Below the pieces are notes generated by a model. The model saw only the letters and a list, made by a program, of their open reading frames with translations. It did no database searches and was not told the origin of the DNA. DNA of 25,533 bases. Source: Smittium culicis (taxonomy: Eukaryota; Kickxellomycota; Harpellomycetes; Harpellales; Legeriomycetaceae). Positions 10,979 through 19,942 of the stretch are shown piece by piece. A program made the position numbers and the translations under genes. Location: the NCBI GenBank assembly GCA_001970855.1, contig LSSN01001757.1, forward strand, positions 1 to 25,533, read 5' to 3'. How positions within the stretch are numbered: the stretch's first letter is position 1; each line of letters begins with the position of its first letter.

Positions 10979-12954
10979 GGTCTGTAGAAAATTATTTGAA
11001 TATAGTGAGAAATTGCCAAAAAAGAAATTGTATAAAATTTATAAACTTTGTATTTAAGATACTTAAGCGACTGTTTTTTAGCAAAAATAGATAGTGAATT
11101 TGCGATGAGAGATTAGATGCGAGAACAGACTTATTTATTCTCTACAATTCTGTCGCTCATTAGCCAATTGGCAGCAAAGGGGATATATAATAGCGAATCT
11201 TTATATGGGCTAAATTCGCAGATAAGAAAAAGCCCAATCCTTGCTCAATATAAAAAAGAAATAAAAACCTCATAATTAAATTTGTTTTAGTTGGTTGGCT
11301 CTCTTCATCCAAATAGAATAATTAGTAATCTACTCTATATTTTATACAAACTATAAATAAAGCAAACAAAATATTCACTCTACACCCGCCCCTCCCCACA
11401 CTTACTCGAATACTTCATAGCATCTATCATTAAAAATACAGATTACAATATTCACTAGTTACTAGTGCATAAAAACTTAAACTGAACTCGGACGTTAGTA
11501 AAATTGATAATTAAATTTATACAACAATGCAAGGATCACAGTGTTGAAAAAAAAGTATATATACAGGTTTAATTTATTTGAATTTTACTGTTGTATTAAT
11601 CTTCCTTGTGCCTTTATTTCACGCCTAATATCATTGATACTACTTGATGTTTTAGGTAAAGCGTATTTTTTTTTCCTTATGCGATTAATGTGCTTGTTAT
11701 ACTTGCATGAAATTATTTACTATGACAGATATATTTTTGTTATTATTTATTAATGAACATTAAGTATAAGTGAAGCTAGAAGGTGATATTAGTTTTTTTT
11801 ATAGCTAGTTACCAAATTTTCCAAATTGTACAGCCCAAAATTTATTACTTAAATACATTTCTTCTGTATATTATTTTCCTATTTTTTTTTCTAAAAGGGT
11901 GGATTTAATAAATAAAGTTAAAAATAGGAGTTATGATTATTAGTACAAATAATAATAATAATAATAAATGTTAGTACCATAAGACCTCTCTTATTTTTTT
12001 CAAAACCTGCAACTGAGCGGGCCAACTAGATTCAATTAAAATATTTTTGGGGGAAAAAATAAGCACAAATTAAATCAACTAAAAATCAGAATTAAACATA
12101 ATATAAACTGGATAAAGCAGTTACAAGCATTAAGCCTGCCTATATTGGGCAAAAGCGGTTGCTATCTATCTAATTATTCAGGAATTAATTGGATTAGCTA
12201 GGGGTGAAATATTCTTGAAGCTCAAAGATAAATACAAACCTGTATTGATTTTGAAAATGGTAATTGTAGTAATACTAAATCAAAAAACAGTTACTAATAT
12301 TCGAGGACCTCTTTTAAATCTAGACTAGATCATATATAGATCAAAATTGTTATTGAAGCCATTGTGAGTGAAATACTTGAATAAATTTAGCGGTATTCAA
12401 TGACGTTTTGAAATTTATAGAATGATTAATTTTTTACTTTTGAAATTTAGTCTTGATTTAAGTGCAAAATTGGATAAATCTAAATAAATTAAAGTCTATG
12501 AGTTACAATAAGGCCTAAAAAAACCAGTAAACAATAATGAATATAAATTTATAATAGCACCGTCCTATAACCCTCTGAGCATACGCTATTTCTTTCAAAT
12601 CTATGAAAATTTGTGGGAATATGTGAATTGCAAGAAATTAAAGCGTTAAAAAATGCTAAATTTAATTCCCTTTATTTAAAAAAAAACATCAAAATTATTA
12701 TCTAAAAAAAGGAAAGAAATATTGATTTTTAATACAAGCTAGACTTTTCTAATTAGAAATTTTTAGGAAAGATTCATAAATAGTATAAACTATTTTAAAT
12801 ATATGATTCACCATAAAACCAAATACTCTGAAATAAAGGCTAATATATGTGAACGAAAAAAAAAAAAGAACAAGAAAAAGAAAAAGAAAAAAAGTCAAAA
12901 AGATATTTATTTGATAAGTAAACTTTAAAATCGATATAAATTATTTACATGAAA
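10979..12954. other. MVP1 promoter side and gene-free DNA with an AAT microsatellite and an A/G tract
   Basis: The first 300 bases should contain the MVP1 promoter; a TATA-like GGGATATATAATAG lies at about 11179-11192 (plus strand), and ATTGG/CCAAT pentamers occur near 11163. An (AAT) microsatellite of about seven units is at 11947-11967. From about 12855 to 12897 the plus strand is almost pure A and G (GAAAAA units), just before the left end of the retrotransposon. A 70-codon frame at 11541-11753 is A/T-biased, hydrophobic and unlike any family I know, so I do not call it a gene. No other content was recognised. Confidence 0.45.
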
Positions 12955-12970
12955 AAAATATACTTCATAG

Positions 12971-13133
12971 AGTAGACATATTAAGTGTTATCAACTAATT
13001 CAGTTAAACCAACCCGAAAACTACAACCCAATAAAAATTGAGTGAATAAATGGATTAATAAAATATGTATAGTATATAATTACAAGTACACGCTAGTATT
13101 ATCTTTGCCATCTTTTCTTTAGAAAAGTTAATC
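12971..13133 (+). repeat. Left inverted terminal repeat of the DIRS-type element
   Basis: This stretch matches the reverse complement of 16803-16966 over its length, roughly 80 percent by eye. Strongest blocks are AGACATATTAAG at 12974-12985, ACCCAATAAAAAT-like bases near 13030, GTATAGTATATAATTACAAG near 13066-13085 and GTACACGCTA near 13086-13095, each with a close inverted counterpart on the right. The bases just outside (to about 12957) also resemble the right end weakly. Confidence 0.9.
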
Positions 13134-13179
13134 TACCAGAATAAAGATTTTCAACTTTAAATTTTTTATTCCCTTCAAA

Positions 13180-14008
13180 AATTAAACGATAGAACAAGTA
13201 AATGAAACCCAAGCTCCCACAAGCAAAGACAAAATCAAGGTATTAATAGAACTGTTACAGAAACTCCTACGTGAAAGGGAGAGTAATCAGGAACCATAAG
13301 ACCCTTAAGTTTCAACTAGGATATCAGTTACAGACTTTTTTGTATATCCGGAGCTCACTGAAGCGCTTACATCGATTAAAGAATACTTCTTCAGAACACC
13401 GTTGAATGAAGAAGAACGCAAAAATCCAATCCACCCTTTCCCCCAAGACTAGCTCAATGAACTATACTCTGCTACCACTAAACGATACAGCGTCGAGAAT
13501 AGTGAAGAAAACTGATTCCGGTTTCTATGGAATACAATTAGCCCTGTAAAAATCAAATCGGCCAATCGAATACTATTTCCACTAACTCATCCAAGAAAAC
13601 AAGGGCATGGACACCTTCGAAGAACCAGAAATCCTTTTATCCAGAACAATGAGAACTCTCTTGTCTGAAATTGCCGCCAAAGTAACCCAAGCAAGGTTAG
13701 ACAACCTTAACAAATATTTGAAACCTACTGGGAAACCGACTCAGCTCGTCGAATCTGATTTCAAACCGCTGATGGATCAAGAGGCGTTGGACTCCCTCAT
13801 TTCAAAGAAGCCTACCACGAAACGACAACGAATCCAGCCCTTTTTCATGCGTCAGCAGAGTACGATCCTTAAGGATACGGACAGCAGCAACACTGCTAAA
13901 GCGTCGAGAACTGCATCTGAAACTACTGCTGAAGCTAGTCACAAGACCCACTACCCTCAATCAATTTTTCGTGGGAGAGGTCGAGGCTGCGAAAAGGGAT
14001 CACAATAG
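13180..14008 (+). pseudogene. Gag-like region of the DIRS-type element, broken
   Basis: Coding similarity runs through changing frames. The longest intact part, 13607-14008, has 133 codons and ends in a Gly/Arg-rich IFRGRGRG motif after a charged, Ser/Thr-rich segment, as in the first ORF of fungal DIRS-like elements. Upstream, recognisable fragments lie in other frames: a charged helix-like piece before a stop at about 13299, then a piece containing ISVTDFFVYPELTEAL ending in a stop near 13450, then one containing DSGFYGIQLAL ending near 13547. At least two frameshifts and several stops separate them. The gag assignment rests on position and composition, as no zinc knuckle is visible. Confidence 0.75.
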
Positions 14009-14009
14009 A

Positions 14010-15720
14010 GACCCAGAAAGGCATCCCTGTCGAGTGCTGCTTAGCTATGTTCAAATAAGCATGATCCAAGATAACGGACAGTCGATGGGTTCGGGACATA
14101 GTGGAGATGGGATTCAGAATTCCCTTCGAGAACCCAGCCTCAGTATCGCTTCTGCTGTAGAGGGTGAAAAAGAAGGCTGAGTCGTGAGGCCAGCGAGAAT
14201 CTGAAGAAAGAAGTTGCCGCCCTGATATCCAAGAGGGCAATTGAGAAATCCAGCCGAAGGGGCTAGGATTTTACAGCCAGATGTTGACGATACCGAAGAA
14301 TACTGGAGGTCTCCAACCCGCCCTGGACCTGCAGAAGCTAAATCTGCAAGTGGAAGAACAGAACTTCAAGATGAAGACGCTGACATCCTTCTGCAGAATG
14401 ATCTGTAGGAAAGATTTGCTGACGTCACTGGACCTCCAGGATGCTTTCATCCACATCTTGATCTACAAGAAGTGCATGAATTACCTCTAATTTCATAGAA
14501 ACGGCCGCAGTTTCCAGTTCGGAGCCCTGTCATTCGGGCTATCGCTGAGCTCGTTGATCTTCACGAAGATCCTCCGCCTAGTTATAGAATGGAACAGGTC
14601 GAAAGGAATTCGAGCCCCTGAATACCTTGACGAATTTCTGATTATATGGGTAATCCAAAGACGTGTACCAATCAAACACGCGCTTAATCTACTTCAAGCT
14701 CTCATAGCTTGGGTTCAAAGTCAATTCCGAGAAATCGTCGAATACGCTGTCTCAGTCGATCGCACACCTTGTAATGGTGATCAAAACGTGGGAAACGTCA
14801 CTCAAGGCTCCGTTTACCAAGATCCTGAATCTCCGACGCGAAGCCAGAAGATTTTTCAATGTTGGTTAGACGAAATTTAGATATCTGTCGAGCTTCATCG
14901 GAAATTTCCAGTCGATTTCAGTCACTCTGCTTCCTGTGAGACTGATGCTACGCCGAATATTAGAGCTCAAGAACAGATCGCTCTTATTCAGGTATATGGA
15001 ACTACAAGGTGGCGAGACTGCATAAAACACAAAGGAACTGTTTACAGTGTTGTATGCACTCAAGCTCAAGATGGCGGTGGTGGTGGTTTTATCAGTGTTA
15101 GTCTACTCAAAAAACAAAAACACACTCTCCTATGTCAAGAAATTCGGGGGCACTACCACCCCTAAACTGCTGGAATTAACAGAAAAGATATGATCTCACT
15201 GCCTCAAGACCAACACCCGCCCAAAAGTGACCTATTTTCCATTCGTGCTATATCCAGCGGACATCCCTAGCATACTGACAGCGCAAAAAGAATAGTATCT
15301 ATTGCAGGAGAAATTATCGGTAATAAACTCGAAGTATGGACCCCACGACGTTGACATCTTTGGATCGTCCCAGAACAGGAAGCTGGATCAATACTAAAAT
15401 TGGTTCCCAGACAAAAAAGCGCTGGAACTGAATGCCCTGACCCACAATTCGACAATATTCGACAATCCGTACTGCTGTACACCCTAGAATCTATTGACCC
15501 AGGTAGTTCAGAAGGTCCTCCGCGAGCGAGTCACAATGACTCTAGTGACACCAATGTGGAAATCCACGATCTGGTTTCCAGGCCTGATGCCACTGTCAAT
15601 TTCACAGCCACTCCTTCTTCAAGCAACAACTGTAGTTCCGGATCCAAAAAGCGGAAAGTCACCGCTCTCGGAAAACAAGCACTGCGGCTTGATTTCCTGT
15701 AAGATCAGCAGCGTTTCCTC
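14010..15720 (+). pseudogene. Reverse transcriptase and RNase H region of the DIRS-type element, broken
   Basis: The reverse transcriptase fingers and palm are clear at 14281-14650: TIPKNTGGLQPALDLQKLN, then LTSLDLQDAFIHILI, then FQFGALSFGLSLS and the active-site box, which reads YLDE at 14623-14634 in place of the family YLDD. A stop at 14488-14490 interrupts this frame. A frameshift follows, after which a PSQSI-type region continues in another frame. The RNase H part, about 15070-15720, shows LSYVKKFGGTT and SKYGPHDVDIFGSSQN, signatures of DIRS-type RNase H, interrupted by in-frame stops at 15191, 15293, 15395 and 15485. In intact elements these domains copy the RNA into DNA and remove the RNA strand. 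This copy is inactive. No methyltransferase domain follows. Confidence 0.9.
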
Positions 15721-15831
15721 GAAACGCAAGGTCTCGGAAATTAAACCATTGAGTTTATCGTTTCCAACGAGCGACGTGTCTGTCGTAGATATAGTTATAG
15801 TTCTATCCAGCAGCGCTTTCTAGACTGACGG

Positions 15832-16688
15832 ATGTCAAACGAGATATCCACTCCCATTTCCGCGCCTAAAATATTAAACTATTTGGCGGAAATATACACC
15901 GTATAAAAGCTGAAATTATGCTTAATAAAAGCCTACAAATCAGATGTTCTTCAATTTTTAGATAGTTCAGCTGAGCTAGCCGCACATCTAATGCTTTCCA
16001 AATTCATCAAGATATTGGATTATACTTGTATTAAATATTCATCAGGCCGGCGATGGATATATCACCAGTTATAGAATTGTTTCGAGAATGGGGCCAAAAC
16101 TCTTTCCTCACTGTTAAGCAAATCACAACCAAACTCTGCTGGCTGTAATCAGTAACAGGTTTCCTCCGCGCCAGCATCATCCATAGAATTGACGACCAAC
16201 GTAGCCACATCAAAAAAGAAGTGCTAAACCTAATATTAGTAGCTCCTAAAGAAAAAAAAAAGTAGTCGCCCAGTCGAAAAACCATTCCAGATCAACTTAC
16301 ACGCGGATATAATAATATTCCCAGTAAATGGGTACATGGTATATAAGGAAAAGGTGTGATTCAATCCCCGCCTTACTCTACACATTAAAAATAGCAATTT
16401 GGTAGTTCATATACTTATAAGGTATACTAAAGATACCTCCAAGGCACTATCTGTGGATATTATTACAAGATATGTCCATTCTTTATCTGATTTAATACGC
16501 CGCAGCCCTGAAGCAAAATACACAAAGAGACAACAATAGGTACTATCTTAGCCGCAAACTCCGGGGTATCGAATAATCATATATTTTCACACGCTTTTTG
16601 GTCGAACTATACCATTTTCGATACATACTATCGACTCATAAGAAATTCTTCGAATAGCTTGGCTGAGACGATTTTAAATTTGGAGTAA
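15832..16688 (+). pseudogene. Tyrosine recombinase of the DIRS-type element, broken
   Basis: From an ATG at 15832 the frame shows an N-terminal SAM-like DNA-binding part (KILNYLAEIYTV, later ELAAHLMLSKFIK), then after frame changes the catalytic part. That part includes ELFREWGQNSFLTVKQ, TGFLRASIIHRIDDQ (expected first catalytic Arg) and, near the end, ILAANSGVS and SHAFWSNYTIFDTYYRL, where the last Tyr residues are the expected nucleophile region. The natural stop is at 16686-16688, six bases before the internal complementary region. Stops interrupt the frame, for example after KLCWL near 16147 and after the Lys run near 16262. In intact DIRS elements this enzyme integrates the circular DNA intermediate without a target duplication. 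Confidence 0.88.
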
Positions 16689-16693
16689 TTTAT

Positions 16694-16786
16694 TATGTCT
16701 CCTCACAGAAATATAATGTTAAAATTAATCTGAATCTTTAGTGTGAAGATTAGTTTATATTTTACGAGGAGAGGAGACATATTAAG
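16694..16786. repeat. Internal complementary region of the DIRS-type element
   Basis: TATGTCTCCTC at 16694-16704 and GAGGAGACATA at 16771-16781 are perfect inverted copies, enclosing about 66 bases. The second arm extends to match the left end of the element (AGACATATTAAGT at 16775-16787 equals 12974-12986), and the first arm with its downstream AATATAAT matches the outer right end (16956 onward). Carrying both end sequences side by side inside the element is the hallmark of DIRS1-type termini and is thought to template circle closure. Confidence 0.85.
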
Positions 16787-16802
16787 TCCCGCCCACCGAT
16801 CG

Positions 16803-16966
16803 CACTTTAACTTTTCCGATATATGATAAGGATAACATTAGCGTGTACTTTACATTATATACTATACAAATTTTATTAGTTCATTTTGTTTCACTGTATT
16901 TTTATTGGTTTGTAATTTTCGGTGTATTTTTATCCAATAAGATGATAACGCTTAATATGTCTCCTC
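16803..16966 (-). repeat. Right inverted terminal repeat of the DIRS-type element
   Basis: The reverse complement of this stretch reads like the left repeat, starting with AGGAGACATATTAAG and containing GTATAGTATATAATG and GTACACGCTA. Within it, 16951-16967 is also a perfect 17-base inverted copy of 16770-16786 in the internal region. A 66-codon open frame crossing this repeat (16843-17043) is accidental. Confidence 0.9.
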
Positions 16967-16985
16967 TTTGGAATATAATAATTAA

Positions 16986-19440
16986 TACCTTCTTACAGTT
17001 ATTTAAGCTAGATTTTCATGTTTTTAGATATTTTATATTTTAGGTTTTTTTTTCTTTCAATAGGATAATAATGAGGTTTTTATCTAACAATAGCGGTAAT
17101 TAAATAAAATAATTCAGATATCTTTTAAACAGCCTTTTAACTACTATTAGCTATTTACCGCAAGTAGAGATTAACTAATTAAAACATATAAAATATTATC
17201 AATAACCTTGATTAAGTATCATATTAAATTGTCACGTTATATATGAGCTACATTTTTAATATTTAAATGATACTTAGATATCAAAATAAAGCCTCATCCA
17301 GCGCATACACATTCATATATATAATTGACGCCAAATTTCTCAGCTTTAAATTATAAGTGTTTTATTTATATTTTCACAAATAATTAATCAGTTTTAGGAT
17401 ATATTTTTGGAATCAAAATAATCAAAATGTGTGTTGAGTAACGAGAAAATTAACATATTATTAATTAAAAACTAATTGTATCTCAAAAATGTGAAATTTC
17501 GGCACAATAACAAATGACAGTATAGATTATTTATAAAATTTATTGTATCATAAAGAGAATGCTATCTATATACCTTTGAATTTAGCTACGTATCATTTTA
17601 AAGATTGTATAATTAAATAATATGGAATTATTAATTATTAATAAAAATGTTAATTTAAAAAACGTTAAAATATTATTTATACTAAATAATTATATTTTCC
17701 CAAAAAATATATGATTAAATCAAATAAAATTTTTATGTTTGAGCCACATATAAGAAAAAAAATTTTTTTTAAACTCGAAAATGCTTTTAAAAATTTCAAA
17801 AAGCTTACAAATATGAATACATACTTAGGATTTAGCTAAATTTTGCACAAAAATATCTTGCCACTATTTTCGATGAGATAAATAACCACGCATCAATGAA
17901 TTTTATTTTAACAATCATTAATAAGATTAGTTCCATTAAATATGACTATTTTATTTAGATATTTTTTCTTCAGTAAACTATCATATTATACATTAGTATT
18001 TATTTTTGTAGCAAAAATGTAATTGGTCAGCCACTTAATAAAACTATTATTTTTTAAAAATAGTCATGCAAATTTAGCTATGATTTACATTATTTTATGA
18101 ATAGCTAGCTTTTGTAATCAAATTAACATATTTATCTATTCACTGTACATTAATTTAGTAATCCCATCTACGATTAAAAATCAGGCATTAGAGATTCGAA
18201 ATACTACATTGAAATTCTTACTCATCGAATGAATATTCAAGTTCAAAAAATTATTGTTTCCATGACTGAGGTGCTGAATGCACATTCAAACAAATAAAAA
18301 TATGATAAATTGCGCTTGTTATAATTATATTGGTACATTTATAATTTTTTTTTAAAGTTTAAGAGTTTTTTCCCTTGAATTTGGAGTATGTAGTTCGGGG
18401 TTATTTTCATTGAACTTATATCATCAATAAGAAATTTAATCTGTAAAAAAATATCAAGATCATCGCATTATTTAATATACTGATCTAGATTCATAATATG
18501 CTAAGTAAATTTCGGAGAAATAAATAAAGTTCTGTTAATTGAATATGAAGAAATTTATATATTAAAATTATTTTTAGGCGCCAATAAACTAATTTAGATA
18601 AAAGTGGGTTTATATTTATTTATTTATACTATAAATCGTAGTTAACTGTTATGTAAGTGATCTGATCATAAGATGCTCTTCAATTAAAATTGGATTTTGA
18701 TGTCAATGTTAATACATTTAAATCAAAGCTTTATCTGAATTCATATGTTGCTAGCTTTGGCTTAACTTTCAAGTTTTGGGATATCTGAGATTTGCGGGTT
18801 TTTATAGCTAATAATATCAAGGTATAGTCGAATATTTATCAGCCACTATTCTGATATTGATCATCACCAATAATTATATCTACATATAATAAGAAAAATA
18901 GCATATGATTTATAGCCTATTCGGTATATAGAAGAACAAAAATGTTAAATTATTCCTGAAATATTTTTATTTTGAATAAAATAGAAATTCATGACGCTGG
19001 CATATATACCAATAATATTAAATATTATGTAAATATCTAAACTTCACTAGCTAAAAGTTTCCATGATTGTTTAATATATTGAATCAGAAATAATATATAT
19101 AATTAATTATAAATTTTTTTCGTTTAATATTTGGTGGAAAATAAATTCCTAGACTAAACACTAGATAAATCGGATATATGACATAAATATTTGTAAACAT
19201 ACTTTGACTATATGCAAACTAAAATCATTATAAAAAATTAGTAAGAAAGTATTGTTTGATATAATTAAAGCTTGATTATATATAACTAAATATGATTTTA
19301 TTATTTGTATAATATTTATAAACTCTAACAGTTCTCTATTATATTGTAACGATTTTTTTTACACGGAAAATTTATTTATAAAATAATAAAAAGTATCAAA
19401 AACCAATTACAAAAGTATAAAAAAAATTATAAAAAAATTT
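16986..19440. other. Gene-free AT-rich desert
   Basis: About 2.45 kb with very low GC and no frame of coding quality on either strand. There are no tRNA boxes, no recognisable repeat family and no continuation of the retrotransposon. It may contain very old, unrecognisable insertions. Confidence 0.5.
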
Positions 19441-19620
19441 TAAATGACTCCCCTCCGCCGCTCTAGCGGCTCCGTACCCACTGTATATTGGTTCAACAGG
19501 GATGATAAACCACTTATATCCTGAAATATAAGTGATCTGGCAACACTGATGCCGTAAAAAAATTTAGCTGTCTTCAGCTCAAAATTTAGACAGGCTGTTG
19601 TAACGATAATTCAACTCTTT
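19441..19620. other. GC-richer pocket with three short perfect hairpins
   Basis: In an otherwise AT-only setting this stretch has GCCGCT/AGCGGC (19457-19470), CACTTATAT/ATATAAGTG with a six-base loop (19511-19534) and AGCTG/CAGCT around TCTT (19566-19579). It is not a tRNA: GGTTCAAC at 19490 resembles a B box but lacks the rest. A box C/D-like pair (ATGATAA at 19502, CTGA at 19521 and 19546) exists without a clear terminal stem. The function is unknown. Confidence 0.35.
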
Positions 19621-19718
19621 ATTCTTCGTCTCTAACATACCATTTACTAAGTGATAAATTGATGTGTATAACTTAAATTTTTAATTTTTGATCATATCTA
19701 TTAACCCAAATACATTTC

Positions 19719-19836
19719 ATTGGTGACTAGTTATTGGACAGTTGCGCGCTAACCATTTACCTATAGGATTGATCAATAAAGTCCATTGGCTTGCATTTCT
19801 GATGAAACTGAATATTAGCAGAATGTCCAATAACTA
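19719..19836. promoter_or_regulatory. FIP1 upstream region with CCAAT motifs and a 13-bp inverted repeat
   Basis: Within 225 bases of the FIP1 ATG there are four CCAAT/ATTGG pentamers (19719-19723, 19733-19737, 19785-19789, 19827-19831). A perfect 13-bp inverted repeat, TAGTTATTGGACA at 19728-19740 and TGTCCAATAACTA at 19824-19836, places two of them symmetrically. CCAAT is the binding site of the conserved HAP/NF-Y complex, so a promoter role is plausible but unproven. Confidence 0.45.
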
Positions 19837-19942
19837 TTAACTCTTATTGTCAACAATACTTTATGCCAGAAATGTTCAATATAAAGAATTGCCCTTTAAC
19901 TTCCTAATAAATGCTAATATTTTCATAGCTAATTCAATAATC

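Larger units (their letters stand above)
12955..16985 (+). mobile_element. Decayed full-length DIRS-type tyrosine-recombinase retrotransposon
   Basis: About 4 kb with the complete DIRS layout: inverted terminal repeats at both ends (12971-13133 and 16803-16966), a gag-like region, a reverse transcriptase plus RNase H region, a tyrosine recombinase, then an internal complementary region directly after the recombinase stop. DIRS elements lack an integrase and are thought to insert a circular DNA intermediate by tyrosine recombination, so no target-site duplication is expected, and none was sought beyond the repeats. Every reading frame carries stops or frameshifts, and the reverse transcriptase active site is altered, so this copy cannot move by itself. 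GC content in the coding part is clearly above the surrounding DNA. The exact outer ends are uncertain by 10-20 bases because similarity fades beyond the repeat core. No methyltransferase domain typical of some DIRS elements was seen. Confidence 0.92.

Noticed and set aside
11541..11753. 70-codon hydrophobic frame
   Set aside because: It is A/T-driven Phe/Leu/Tyr/Ile-rich sequence without family resemblance, splice context or neighbouring exons.
13935..15482. Several minus-strand frames of 60-100 codons
   Set aside because: They are antisense to the reverse transcriptase/RNase H region and arise because the element has higher GC.
16843..17043. 66-codon frame after the retrotransposon
   Set aside because: It lies across the right inverted terminal repeat and has no coding signature.
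19480..19560. Possible tRNA or box C/D snoRNA
   Set aside because: The B-box-like GGTTCAAC lacks an A box and cloverleaf, and the C/D-like boxes lack a terminal stem and a recognisable guide.
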